Shown piece after piece: positions 1 to 7,447 of a stretch of DNA of 31,352 bases (positions are counted from its first letter, which is position 1; every line of letters starts with the position of its first letter). The stretch comes from RPQK01 sp041946865 (GTDB lineage Bacteria; Acidobacteriota; UBA6911; RPQK01). The translations under genes were made by a program, and so were the position numbers. The notes beneath the pieces are model-generated. The model saw only the letters and a program-made list of their open reading frames with translations. It made no database searches and was not told where the DNA came from. Location of the stretch: contig JBHGBF010000033.1 of assembly GCA_041946865.1 (NCBI GenBank), positions 1-31,352 on the forward strand, written 5' to 3'.

Positions 1-20
1 CCACACAGCAGCGGTTCCAG

Positions 21-55
21 TTGATTCATCTGTATACTTTCGCCAAAGTCCAGGG
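21..55 (-). repeat. Left copy of a 35-bp inverted repeat shared with the right window end
   Basis: These 35 bases are the exact reverse complement of 31263-31297; the identity stops at both sides (base 20 and base 56 mismatch). Read on the minus strand, the copy encodes the same ~11 residues (LDFGESIQMNQ) as the 3' part of the IVS/S23 pseudogene at the right end. No other part of that gene is found next to this copy, so it is either a remnant of a gene 3' end or a member of an independent short repeat family. It contains the palindrome GTATAC. Confidence 0.85.
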
Positions 56-87
56 CCGGCGTAGCCGGCGCCATTCGCAGCTTCGGC

Positions 88-720
88 TCACCGCAGTCTG
101 GGACACGGTGATCCGGCACCGTCGGTGCACGACGCCGGCGCTGTCGGCGCCTTCAGACCAAACTCCCGGAGCATCTCCGCAACCTCGCAGACCGGCAAGC
201 CGACAACGTTGGTGTAACAGCCCTCGATTCCTGCCACCAGCTTCCCTCCTAAACCCTGAATGGCGTAGGCGCCTGCCTTGTCGAGCGGCTCCCCGGAGCT
301 TACGTAGTCCTCGATCTCCTTGTCCGAATAGTTGGCCATCCGCACACCGGTTTCGACAAAACGCACTGCAGATCTGCCACGGTTGGGATCCAGGAGCGCC
401 AATCCGGTAATGACGAAATGCCAGTGCCCCCGGAGCAGGCGCAGCATGCGGCTTGCGTCCTGATGATCGAGCGGTTTGCCCAGTATCTCCCCGCCGATGA
501 CAACCACCGTATCAGCGCCGAGAATCAGGGATTCCGGGAATCGGGCGGCCACCGCTTCTGCCTTCAAACGGGCCAATCTCACCGCCGATTGGGCAGGGGA
601 CTCCTGTGGATCCGTTTCCTCCGGTATTCCACTGTTCTCCGCTACGAAGTCCACGCCCAGCAGCGCCAAAAGCTCCCTTCGACGAGGTGAAGCTGAAGCC
701 AGCACGATTTCACGTCTCAT
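88..720 (-). CDS. maf: Maf-family nucleotide pyrophosphatase (septum-formation inhibitor family)
   Basis: This 210-residue protein is a Maf/YceF-type nucleoside triphosphate pyrophosphatase. The family hydrolyses non-canonical or pyrimidine NTPs (dTTP, UTP, modified nucleotides) to the monophosphate in the cytoplasm. The signature SASPRR lies at residues 9-14, the acidic catalytic motif GADTVV at 68-73, GKPL at 81-84, HFVITG at 101-106 and DKAGAYAIQG at 147-156. Family length is about 190-200, so the last ~20 residues (rich in Ala, Pro, Cys and Gly) are a nonconserved tail. The ATG at 720 gives the motif-proximal N-terminus expected for the family. It is transcribed divergently from the AAA ATPase, with 61 bp between the starts. 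Recognition is firm; substrate preference cannot be read from the sequence. Confidence 0.95.
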   Translation of the reverse strand: MRREIVLASASPRRRELLALLGVDFVAENSGIPEETDPQESPAQSAVRLARLKAEAVAARFPESLILGADTVVVIGGEILGKPLDHQDASRMLRLLRGHWHFVITGLALLDPNRGRSAVRFVETGVRMANYSDKEIEDYVSSGEPLDKAGAYAIQGLGGKLVAGIEGCYTNVVGLPVCEVAEMLREFGLKAPTAPASCTDGAGSPCPRLR

Positions 721-766
721 GACAGTCTTGCGGTCCGTTCCATTCTCTCATTCCGCACGGGTTTCA

Positions 767-772
767 TATAAT
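767..772 (+). promoter_or_regulatory. Perfect TATAAT -10 box just upstream of the AAA ATPase start
   Basis: A perfect TATAAT lies 9 bases before the ATG at 782. No convincing -35 hexamer is found 16-18 bases upstream. If it is used, transcription would begin near 779 and the message would be leaderless or nearly so, which fits the absence of a Shine-Dalgarno sequence before 782. Confidence 0.3.
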
Positions 773-781
773 GGCTTCTCC

Positions 782-1807
782 ATGAAGCGTGACATCCGCG
801 TTGAGGGCATACCCGACTTTGTTGCCGACAAGGCCGCGGAGGCTTGTGCAGCGAAGTTGACAGAGGCGGTGAACGAGCTGCTGGATTTTACCGGCCTCGA
901 TGATTTGAACGTCATAGTCGGAACCCCCGTCCGCCACCGGGCTCCGAAGACCGGGCGCAGCAAGACCGGAAGTGTCGTGCAGGGGCGTTCGGATGATGAG
1001 CTGAGCCTCCAGGAGAGGGCTGCCCAGTACGTTTCGCGCAAGCCGCTGTTCAACTTCGACTTCCTGGTCCTGCCCGACGACATCCGGGAAACCCTGCTCT
1101 CGGCGATCGATCTGGTGCGAGTTGAGCAGAAGGTTTTCGAGGAGTGGAACCTGCGTAAGATCGAGCCGTTCCCCCGGACGGCGCTGAACTTCTACGGGCC
1201 CCCCGGCACGGGGAAAACGCTGGCGGCCCACGCTCTGGCCAGCTACATCCAGCGTCCCCTGCTCGCCGCGAGCTATGCCCAGGTCGAGAGCAAGTTCCTT
1301 GGTGACGGTCCGAAGAACATCGAGGCGCTCTTTTACGCGGCCGAACGCGATAACGCGGTCCTCTTCATTGACGAGGCCGATTCGCTGCTTTCCAAGCGGC
1401 TGACCAACGTGACCCAGGGGTCCGAGCTGGCCGTCAACTCAATGCGCAGCCAGCTTCTGGTGAGCCTGGAGCATTTCCACGGCGTGGTGATCTTCTCGAC
1501 GAATCTCATCGAGAACTACGACCGGGCCTTCGAAACCCGCATGCGCCATGTCCACTTCCCGATGCCCGACGAAGACTCCCGCCGGAAGATTTGGGAGCTC
1601 CACCTTCCGGTCGAGCTGCCCGGCGCCCGCACCGTGGATTTGGACCAACTGGCGAGGTTGGATGACATTTGCGGCCGGGATATCAAGAATGCCGTGATCG
1701 ACGCGGCCTTGCGGGCGGCGAGATCCGGGAAGGAGATGGTCGAGCAGGATGACCTGATGCAAGCCGTCGAACGGTTAAAGCAATCGCGCCCGAAATCCGG
1801 GGAATGA
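782..1807 (+). CDS. Classical AAA-family ATPase
   Basis: This 341-residue cytoplasmic ATPase has a single AAA module. The Walker A motif GPPGTGKT lies at residues 139-146 and Walker B VLFIDEAD at 193-200. A second-region-of-homology segment (STNLIENYDRAFETRMRHV) supplies the likely arginine finger, and a C-terminal AAA lid contains GRDIKNAVIDAALRAA. The first ~90 residues are not recognised and probably bind a substrate or partner. There is no protease motif (no HExxH) and no membrane segment, so it is not FtsH. The reading frame is open upstream with another ATG at 719, but 782 was preferred because a TATAAT box sits at 767-772. Its target cannot be inferred: the neighbours are maf (divergent) and an anti-sigma-like gene (convergent), neither an obvious client. 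Confidence 0.85.
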   Translation: MKRDIRVEGIPDFVADKAAEACAAKLTEAVNELLDFTGLDDLNVIVGTPVRHRAPKTGRSKTGSVVQGRSDDELSLQERAAQYVSRKPLFNFDFLVLPDDIRETLLSAIDLVRVEQKVFEEWNLRKIEPFPRTALNFYGPPGTGKTLAAHALASYIQRPLLAASYAQVESKFLGDGPKNIEALFYAAERDNAVLFIDEADSLLSKRLTNVTQGSELAVNSMRSQLLVSLEHFHGVVIFSTNLIENYDRAFETRMRHVHFPMPDEDSRRKIWELHLPVELPGARTVDLDQLARLDDICGRDIKNAVIDAALRAARSGKEMVEQDDLMQAVERLKQSRPKSGE

Positions 1808-1813
1808 CGGCCG

Positions 1814-1843
1814 GCCAGGCGAAACATCCACAGTTCGCCTGGC
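1814..1843. terminator. Stem-loop between convergent genes, possible bidirectional terminator
   Basis: Perfect 10-bp arms GCCAGGCGAA (1814-1823) and TTCGCCTGGC (1834-1843) enclose a 10-base loop. The stem starts 7 bases after the ATPase stop codon and lies between two convergent genes. There is no U-tract on either strand, so intrinsic termination would be inefficient; it may instead mark a processed 3' end. Confidence 0.4.
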
Positions 1844-1905
1844 TCCCGTCGGCCATTCGAGGCGCTCTTGACAGTTCACGCCTCGCGGATACCCGCTCGA
1901 GGGAC

Positions 1906-2523
1906 TCACTTCCGTCCTGTCTGCCCATTTGTCTCCTGCTGCTTCTTCTGCTCCTCTTTTTGGACGGACTGGCTGTATGACTTGAAAAGCAGGTTGATAA
2001 GGTAGTAATCAAGCCGCCCGTAAACGTCCTCTTTGATGAGCTTCGCTTCTCCTGCGATCTTGGCTTCGTACACCTTGACCTGCGCCCATTTCTTCTTGAT
2101 TTGATCGGTGAAGCGGTCGGCGTTTTCTGCGACGTTCGAAGGCGACAGGTCGGAGTAGCCCATGGTTGAGAACGCCGGGCCGAACGTGTTGACAACCAGG
2201 GAGACGAAGACCAGCATGATGCCGGTTCCGAAAGCATACCGCTGGGTCAGGAAAGGCCGGATGGTGGGAAGGACCATGTCAGCCCAAAGCGATCGCTTCG
2301 GAGCGGCGCCGGACGTGCGGTCGAGAATGCGTTGAATCAGGCCGGGTGGGACGCTGAGCTGGGGGATCTCATTGAGATGGTGGCGGAGGTGCTCCACTTC
2401 CTGAATCAGCCTGGAGCAGGTCGCGCACTCTCGGAGATGTTCGGTCATGGCTTCCTGCAGACGTGGATCGATTGTTTGATCCATGTAGTCAGTCAGCCTG
2501 GACTCGAACTTAGAGCAGTTCAC
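1906..2523 (-). CDS. Anti-sigma-factor-like zinc-finger (zf-HC2) membrane protein
   Basis: This 205-residue protein begins with a zf-HC2-type anti-sigma domain: MNCSKF at the N-terminus and HLRECATC with His29, Cys33 and Cys36. A single membrane helix follows at about residues 98-116. The remaining ~90 residues form a charged, Lys/Gln-rich tail placed outside the membrane if the zinc finger is cytoplasmic. In known systems such a domain holds an ECF sigma factor at the membrane. No sigma-factor gene adjoins it here; the upstream minus-strand neighbour is the inositol-monophosphatase-type gene 221 bp away. The start is GTG at 2523, chosen because the family begins with the Cys-containing segment. 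Anti-sigma function is inferred from the zinc finger plus TM architecture only. Confidence 0.75.
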   Translation of the reverse strand: MNCSKFESRLTDYMDQTIDPRLQEAMTEHLRECATCSRLIQEVEHLRHHLNEIPQLSVPPGLIQRILDRTSGAAPKRSLWADMVLPTIRPFLTQRYAFGTGIMLVFVSLVVNTFGPAFSTMGYSDLSPSNVAENADRFTDQIKKKWAQVKVYEAKIAGEAKLIKEDVYGRLDYYLINLLFKSYSQSVQKEEQKKQQETNGQTGRK

Positions 2524-2558
2524 AGCGGTTTACCTGCACCAGAACAAAAGGTTGGAGG

Positions 2559-2590
2559 ATCCGGCCCAGATTATAGACTCTAGGCCGGAT
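2559..2590 (-). promoter_or_regulatory. Palindrome enclosing a TATAAT box upstream of the anti-sigma-like gene
   Basis: Perfect 8-bp inverted arms ATCCGGCC (2559-2566) and GGCCGGAT (2583-2590) enclose 16 bases containing, on the minus strand, a perfect TATAAT (plus positions 2570-2575). Its -35 region is poor. The TATAAT lies ~47 bp upstream of the GTG start at 2523. The arrangement suggests an operator wrapped around the promoter, or a small hairpin. Confidence 0.35.
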
Positions 2591-2744
2591 AACTTGGAGT
2601 AAGTTCTGCCGACTACCCCAACACTCTGTTTGACCTCTCCTCTTCTTACGGAGTTGGGTGTCTTTTGGTTCGGCGGAACGGGGGAGCAGAGTCGAAGCGG
2701 GACCATTCAACGCAACCGTAGCGCCGGATCGGCGGGGCAAGGCG

Positions 2745-3515
2745 TCAGGCGACGAGATCGACAATCGCGGAGTGGATGCGTCCATTGCTCGCGATGATGG
2801 CCGGCTCGTAGTTCGTGCAGGGGCCGCCGTGGATGTCAGTGACGCAGCCTCCGGCCTCTTCAATGATCAGCTTGCCGGCCGCCACGTCCCACGGATGGAG
2901 CGTCAGTTCCCAGAAGCCGTCAAAGCGCCCGCAAGCCACGTAGCACAGATCGAGCGCGGCGCTGCCGTCCCTGCGAACCGCCTGCGCCGTCATGCAGGCC
3001 TTGTTGAACAGATCCAGGTTGGCCCGGACCTTGTCCCTGTCGTAGGAGAATCCGGTACAAAGGAGGCTCTCGATCAGGCTGCCGGCGGCTGAAACCTGAA
3101 TTCGTTCCCCGTTCAAAAAGGCGCCCTGGCCTCTCTCTGCGGTGAACATTTCGCCGCTGACAGGGTTATAAACGATACCGAGAATAGTTCTGCCCTGGTG
3201 CTCAAGGGCGATGGAAACGCAGAAAATCGGGTAGCGGTGCGAGTAGTTGGTGGTTCCGTCCAAAGGGTCGATCACCCAGCAAAAATCAGCGTCACCTGCA
3301 ATCGATCCCTTTTCCTCAGACAGAATCTGGTGATCGGGGAAACCGCGGTGGATGCGTTCGAGGATCGCCTTTTCCGCCTTCAGATCGACCTCCGTGACGA
3401 GGTTCACGATTCCCTTTTTGTATACTTTGAAATCGGTTTCGAGGTGCTCCTTTAGGATTTTTCCAGCCTCTAAGGCTGCTTCCTTTGCGACGGTAAAGAA
3501 TATTGATTCAGGCAT
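2745..3515 (-). CDS. suhB: Inositol-1-monophosphatase family protein (SuhB-like)
   Basis: This 256-residue cytoplasmic phosphatase belongs to the Mg2+-dependent, Li+-sensitive inositol monophosphatase family, which removes phosphate from inositol monophosphate or related sugar phosphates such as PAP and fructose bisphosphate in some members. The metal site is intact: SEEKG with Glu67/Glu68, WVIDPLDGTTNYSH with Asp83 and Asp86 (residues 80-93), and the C-terminal motif HPWDVAAG with Asp210. Length is typical. It lies 67 bp downstream of ispF on the same strand and may share its transcript. The symbol denotes family resemblance; the precise substrate is not determined by the sequence. Confidence 0.9.
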   Translation of the reverse strand: MPESIFFTVAKEAALEAGKILKEHLETDFKVYKKGIVNLVTEVDLKAEKAILERIHRGFPDHQILSEEKGSIAGDADFCWVIDPLDGTTNYSHRYPIFCVSIALEHQGRTILGIVYNPVSGEMFTAERGQGAFLNGERIQVSAAGSLIESLLCTGFSYDRDKVRANLDLFNKACMTAQAVRRDGSAALDLCYVACGRFDGFWELTLHPWDVAAGKLIIEEAGGCVTDIHGGPCTNYEPAIIASNGRIHSAIVDLVA

Positions 3516-3582
3516 AAAGCAGCTACTTTAACAGACGTGTTACCCCACGAACAGGGCCTGTCGAACGGGCGGTTTGAAGAAG

Positions 3583-4074
3583 TTACTTCACCGCCTCCAG
3601 CAGCGCTACGGCATGCACGGCGATGCCTTCCCGCCTGCCGATAGTCCCCCGGCCTTCCATGGTCGTGGCCTTGATGCCGATCTGATCGGGGGCGAGGTAG
3701 AGCACCCGGCCCAAGTTGGCCTTCATTGCCTCGACGTGAGGACGGATCGGTGGTTCCTCTGCGAGCACTGTCACATCGAGGTTCCCGACGGCGAAGCCTT
3801 TTCCGCGTACCAGCCGGTACGCCTTTTCGAGCAACAGCAGGCTGGAAATATCTTTGTACCGGGGATCGGTGTTTGGAAAGTAATTCCCTATATCGGCCAG
3901 GCCGGCGGCGCCCAGCAGGGCATCCGCCACTGCATGCACCAGAGCGTCGGCGTCTGAGTGGCCTTCCAGCCCGCGATCATACGGGATGTCGACGCCTCCC
4001 AGAACCAGCCGTCTTCCTGGCGCAAATGAATGGAAATCAAAGCCGCTGCCGATGCGAAATCTGGTCTTTGTCAT
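3583..4074 (-). CDS. ispF: 2-C-methyl-D-erythritol 2,4-cyclodiphosphate synthase
   Basis: IspF catalyses the fifth step of the MEP isoprenoid pathway, cyclising CDP-ME 2-phosphate to MEcPP with release of CMP. At 163 residues it has normal length. The zinc ligands are visible as GFDFH (Asp13, His15) and His47 in the GHSDADALVHAVADALLGA segment. The C-terminal IGIKATTMEGRGTIGRREGIAVHA block is the usual nucleotide-binding end (family TTTE, here TTME). Its ATG at 4074 overlaps the ispD stop by 4 nt (ATGA), implying translational coupling. The neighbouring ispD encodes the step two before it in the pathway; ispE is not present in the window. Confidence 0.97.
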   Translation of the reverse strand: MTKTRFRIGSGFDFHSFAPGRRLVLGGVDIPYDRGLEGHSDADALVHAVADALLGAAGLADIGNYFPNTDPRYKDISSLLLLEKAYRLVRGKGFAVGNLDVTVLAEEPPIRPHVEAMKANLGRVLYLAPDQIGIKATTMEGRGTIGRREGIAVHAVALLEAVK

Positions 4075-4718
4075 AACTGGCCCGGCATGTCCTGTCGGAA
4101 AGTGATTTTGATGTTGCCCGGCTCGCCTTCCACGACCGATACCGGCAGCCCGATTCTTTCCACCAGTATCGATTCGTCAGTTCCGAAAAAGCCGTCCTTT
4201 TCGGCTGCCTCAAAGGCCCGCCAGAGGATCTCGCGCCGGAAGCCTTGAGGGGTCTGCGCCAGGACAAGGCGCCTGCGATCGAGAGTCCGGACGATGGTGG
4301 ATCCGGCAACTTCCTTCACCGTCTGGCTGACCGGCAGCCCAGGGATGCAGGCGCCGGAGCGCCACGATTCATCAAGGACCCGCTTGATCAGTGTTCTGCT
4401 CACATAGGGCCTGGCTGCGTCGTGAACCAGCACGATCTCGACCGGAGGAAGCGCGAGCAAGCCTCGCCTGACGGAATCCTGGCGTTGCTCCCCGCCGGCT
4501 TCGACGCGGATCCGGCCGGGCCAGCGCTCGCGCATGTCGCACGCGACCCGGTCGATCCAGCCGGCGGGAACTACAACAACCGCATGGTCAACCAGCGGCT
4601 CGAAGGCCTCGAGCGAGCGGAGATAGACAGGTACGCCGTCGAGGGGAATAAACTGCTTGGGGACGGTCGAACCAAAGCGGGAGCCCGCGCCGGCGGCGGC
4701 TAGAATCAGTCCGATCAA
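4071..4718 (-). CDS. ispD: 2-C-methyl-D-erythritol 4-phosphate cytidylyltransferase
   Basis: IspD transfers CMP from CTP to MEP in the third step of the MEP pathway. The 215-residue protein shows the nucleotide-binding N-terminal motif LILAAAGAGSRFG with the following PKQF (Lys21), VHDAARP in the middle (the family hallmark) and QTPQGFRREIL towards the C-terminus. The N-terminal ATG at 4718 overlaps the stop of the PIN/TRAM gene by 4 nt, and the stop overlaps the ispF start by 4 nt, so the three genes form one coupled operon. IspD and IspF are separate proteins here, not the bifunctional IspDF found in some bacteria. Confidence 0.97.
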   Translation of the reverse strand: MIGLILAAAGAGSRFGSTVPKQFIPLDGVPVYLRSLEAFEPLVDHAVVVVPAGWIDRVACDMRERWPGRIRVEAGGEQRQDSVRRGLLALPPVEIVLVHDAARPYVSRTLIKRVLDESWRSGACIPGLPVSQTVKEVAGSTIVRTLDRRRLVLAQTPQGFRREILWRAFEAAEKDGFFGTDESILVERIGLPVSVVEGEPGNIKITFRQDMPGQL

Positions 4719-5752
4719 GCTCGTGTTACCCGTTGCTCGCGCTCGTATTCGCTTTTCGGCTGTCCTTCGCCGTTCGCCTGGAACTTGCCGAAGATCATCT
4801 TGCCGGCAGTTGTCTGGAGCACGCTTGTTACCTGGATGTCGATCGTCTTACCGATCATTTTGCGCGCGTTGTCGGCCACCACCATGGTCCCATCATCCAG
4901 ATAGGCGACACCCTGGTTGTACTCCTTGCCCTCCTTCAGGATGAACACGCGCATAGTCTCGCCGGGCAGGACGACGGGTTTCAGGCAGTTGGCCAGCTCG
5001 TTGATGTTGAGCACTTCAACGCCGCGCAGCTGTGCGACTTTGTTAAGATTGAAATCGTTCGTGACAATCTTCGCTCCGGTGTCTTTAGCCAGCTCGATCA
5101 ACTTCATGTCGACGCCCTTGATATCGGGAAAGTCGTCCTCGATGATCTGGACCTTAATGCTCGGCTCTTTTTGAATCCTCTGGAGGATGTCCAGTCCGCG
5201 ACGTCCTCGGTTGCGCTTGATTGAGTCGGCCGAATCGGCGACCATCTGCAGCTCTCTTAAGACGAACTCGGGAACCAGCAGCTGCCCTTCCAGAAAGCCT
5301 GTTTCCACAATGTCGGCCACGCGGCCGTCAATGATGACGCTCGTGTCGAGCAGCTTGGCCGACTTCTTGGTCGGGCGCTCGGCGAGAAGCCCCCCGAAGC
5401 TCAGGTTCAGCAGATCACCCTTGGTAATTCCCATCACCAGCCCGACGTACCCCATCACCGCCAATATCAGCACCTGGAGAAACGTCGCGGTGTTGGCCGG
5501 AAGGAACTCCATGTTCTCGACGATTGAACTGATGAGCACCGCGCCCACAATCCCAAGGGTGGATCCCAAAGCAGCCCCTATGAGCGTTTTCAGCGAGCTG
5601 TGGCGCACATTGATTTCAAAGAGGATAATGCCGATAGCGGCAAGAAATCCGACGGCTAGAGCCGCCCACTGAGAGAGCTGGAAGGGTTTCAGGTAAAAAG
5701 TGGCTGCAGTGAAGACAAGCGCGAAAAGAGCCCGTATCAGCCACAAGCCCAT
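4715..5752 (-). CDS. PIN/TRAM-domain integral membrane protein (YacL family)
   Basis: This 345-residue protein has four N-terminal membrane helices (about residues 1-115). A PIN nuclease-like domain starts at KLLDTSVIIDGR with its conserved acidic residues and runs to the DFNLNKVAQLRGVEVLNINEL segment. A C-terminal TRAM RNA-binding domain (about 265-330) contains the PGETMRVFILKEGKEYNQGVAYLDDGTMVV region. This is the domain order of Bacillus subtilis YacL and its relatives, which commonly sit beside radA and ispD-ispF, exactly as here. PIN domains of this type are predicted Mg2+-dependent RNases; the substrate is unknown. It heads the PIN/TRAM-ispD-ispF operon behind a 157-nt leader. Confidence 0.93.
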   Translation of the reverse strand: MGLWLIRALFALVFTAATFYLKPFQLSQWAALAVGFLAAIGIILFEINVRHSSLKTLIGAALGSTLGIVGAVLISSIVENMEFLPANTATFLQVLILAVMGYVGLVMGITKGDLLNLSFGGLLAERPTKKSAKLLDTSVIIDGRVADIVETGFLEGQLLVPEFVLRELQMVADSADSIKRNRGRRGLDILQRIQKEPSIKVQIIEDDFPDIKGVDMKLIELAKDTGAKIVTNDFNLNKVAQLRGVEVLNINELANCLKPVVLPGETMRVFILKEGKEYNQGVAYLDDGTMVVADNARKMIGKTIDIQVTSVLQTTAGKMIFGKFQANGEGQPKSEYEREQRVTRA

Positions 5753-5806
5753 ATTGTCCTCTTTTCAGGAATAAGCACAGTACGAGGAAGGAATCGCCGA
5801 TGCGAC

Positions 5807-5823
5807 CGGCGAGTCACTCGCCG
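5807..5823. other. Perfect short hairpin in the 5' leader of the PIN/TRAM-ispDF operon
   Basis: Arms CGGCGAGT (5807-5814) and ACTCGCCG (5816-5823) are perfect inverted repeats around a single base. A further GGGAGT/ACTCCC pair (5830-5835, 5857-5862) and repeated CGGCGAG words lie next to it. It sits inside the predicted leader. No attenuator peptide or riboswitch class was recognised. Confidence 0.35.
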
Positions 5824-5916
5824 TCCTGAGGGAGTGGGGCCGGCGAGCCGCGCCAAACTCCCGCGCCTCGTAAAGCGAAACCCTTCCTGCGTTGCTCTTA
5901 AGTTATTGACAATTTT

Positions 5917-5945
5917 ATTCTAGTCCCATCATTTCCGGCTGTCCA
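5917..5945 (-). promoter_or_regulatory. Sigma70-type promoter for PIN/TRAM-ispD-ispF inside the 3' end of radA
   Basis: On the minus strand a TGGACA -35 (plus 5940-5945; 5/6 to TTGACA) is separated by exactly 17 bp from a TAGAAT -10 (plus 5917-5922; 5/6 to TATAAT). The -35 lies within the last codons of radA, so the downstream operon can be transcribed independently. Transcription would start near 5910, giving a ~157-nt leader. Confidence 0.5.
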
Positions 5946-7290
5946 GCCAGTCCAGGCACTCCTGGACGGAGGTGCATCCTGTGATTTTTAAACCGCTTGG
6001 GGGATCCGGGAGGGGGAGATTGCCTTTCGGCAGCACCACGCGCTCAAAGCCGAGCAACGCGGCTTCCTTTACCCGGCAGTCTGCCAGATTTACGGCCCGC
6101 ACTTCCCCGGCCAGACCGACTTCGCCGAAGACGACCGTCGCCTGGCTGATCGGGCGGTCCCTGAAGCTCGAGATAATCGCCATGACCAGGGCCAGGTCTA
6201 TCGCCGGCTCCGTGAGCGCCAGGCCGCCGGCTACGTTCACGTAGACGTCGCTGCCCAGCAAGTGCAGACCGACACGCTTCTCCAGCATGGCCAGAAGCAA
6301 GGCGACACGGTTTGGATCGACTCCGTTCGCCGTGCGCCGGGCTGTGCTGTAGCTGGTCTGGCTGACTAGTGCCTGGATCTCGACCAGCACCGGACGCGTC
6401 CCTTCAATCGAGCACAGGACAACAGATCCGGGGACCTGGGCGGGACGCTCCGACAGGAAAAGGCGGGATGCGTTTTCCACACAGAGAAGCCCCTTTCCCG
6501 TCATCTGAAAAATGCCCAACTCGTTAGCCGGCCCGAAGCGGTTCTTCACTGCGCGGATGATCTTCTGGTTCTGGTGACGGTCACCTTCGAAATAGAGCAC
6601 CGTGTCGACCAGGTGCTCGAGCGCCTTCGGTCCGGCCAGGGCACCGTCTTTGGTAATGTGGCCGATAAGGAACGTGGAGACTTGCTCGCGCTTCGCGAAC
6701 GTCAGGAGCTGCCCCGTACATTCGCGGATCTGCCCGATGCTGCCTTGAACCGAGCCGAGCTTCTCGGTGAAAACGGTTTGTATGGAGTCGACGATGAGAA
6801 CCTCAGGCTTGATTCTCGACGCCTCCTCGAAAGCCCGTTCCAGGCAGGTCTCGGGGGAGAGGAAGAGGTTCGCGCCCTGAATGCCGATCCGTTCTCCGCG
6901 GAGCTTGATCTGTTGGACGGATTCTTCGCCGGCCACGTAAAACACCTTTTGCCCCTCCCTGGACAGGGCCTCGGCGATCTGGAGCAGGAGAGTCGATTTC
7001 CCGATTCCAGGCTCGCCGCCGAGCAAGACGAGCGAGCCGGCTACGATGCCGCCGCCGAGCACACGGTCAAACTCCGGATTTCCGGTTCTGGTTCGAAGGG
7101 CGTCCTGTTGCTCGATCTCGACATAGGGCAGAGCCGGCCCGGCGCTCGGCAGAGAAATCGAAGAGATCTCGGCTTCCTCCTCGACCATCGTATTCCACTC
7201 TCCGCAAGCCGGACAGCGTCCCACCCATTTGGGGCTGTTTGACCCGCATGACTGGCACACGTACAACGTCTTGGGACGAGCTGGTGACAT
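5929..7290 (-). CDS. radA: DNA repair protein RadA (Sms)
   Basis: RadA is a RecA-related ATPase that drives branch migration of recombination intermediates. The 453-residue protein has an N-terminal zinc finger (Cys12, Cys15, Cys26, Cys29). The RecA-like ATPase core carries Walker A GEPGIGKST at 92-100 and the RadA-specific KNRFG motif near residue 255. A C-terminal Lon-protease-like domain (VDPNRVALLLAMLEKRVGLHL, then GLALTEPAIDLALVMAI) lacks an obvious proteolytic Ser-Lys dyad, as in other RadA proteins. The frame is open further upstream, but the ATG at 7290 places the zinc finger at the usual distance and gives the normal family length. It diverges from the GT87-type gene. Confidence 0.96.
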   Translation of the reverse strand: MSPARPKTLYVCQSCGSNSPKWVGRCPACGEWNTMVEEEAEISSISLPSAGPALPYVEIEQQDALRTRTGNPEFDRVLGGGIVAGSLVLLGGEPGIGKSTLLLQIAEALSREGQKVFYVAGEESVQQIKLRGERIGIQGANLFLSPETCLERAFEEASRIKPEVLIVDSIQTVFTEKLGSVQGSIGQIRECTGQLLTFAKREQVSTFLIGHITKDGALAGPKALEHLVDTVLYFEGDRHQNQKIIRAVKNRFGPANELGIFQMTGKGLLCVENASRLFLSERPAQVPGSVVLCSIEGTRPVLVEIQALVSQTSYSTARRTANGVDPNRVALLLAMLEKRVGLHLLGSDVYVNVAGGLALTEPAIDLALVMAIISSFRDRPISQATVVFGEVGLAGEVRAVNLADCRVKEAALLGFERVVLPKGNLPLPDPPSGLKITGCTSVQECLDWLDSRK

Positions 7291-7447
7291 GCGCCCAATT
7301 CTAGCTGCTGGGACTGACCGGCCGGCGCGCTCCGCTTTGACGGTGTTGAAAAACGTCCTCGAACCGAGCCGTGTGGAGCAACGGCTGTGCGATTCTTGAC
7401 CATTGATCCGGCTCCGAGGTACCGTGCAAAAGGGGGGAAGAACAAGG

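Noticed and set aside
476..781. Longer N-terminal reading of the AAA ATPase
   Set aside because: The upstream part of the open frame overlaps maf on the opposite strand and reads low-complexity Ser/Arg peptide typical of an antisense frame; 782 is a better start.
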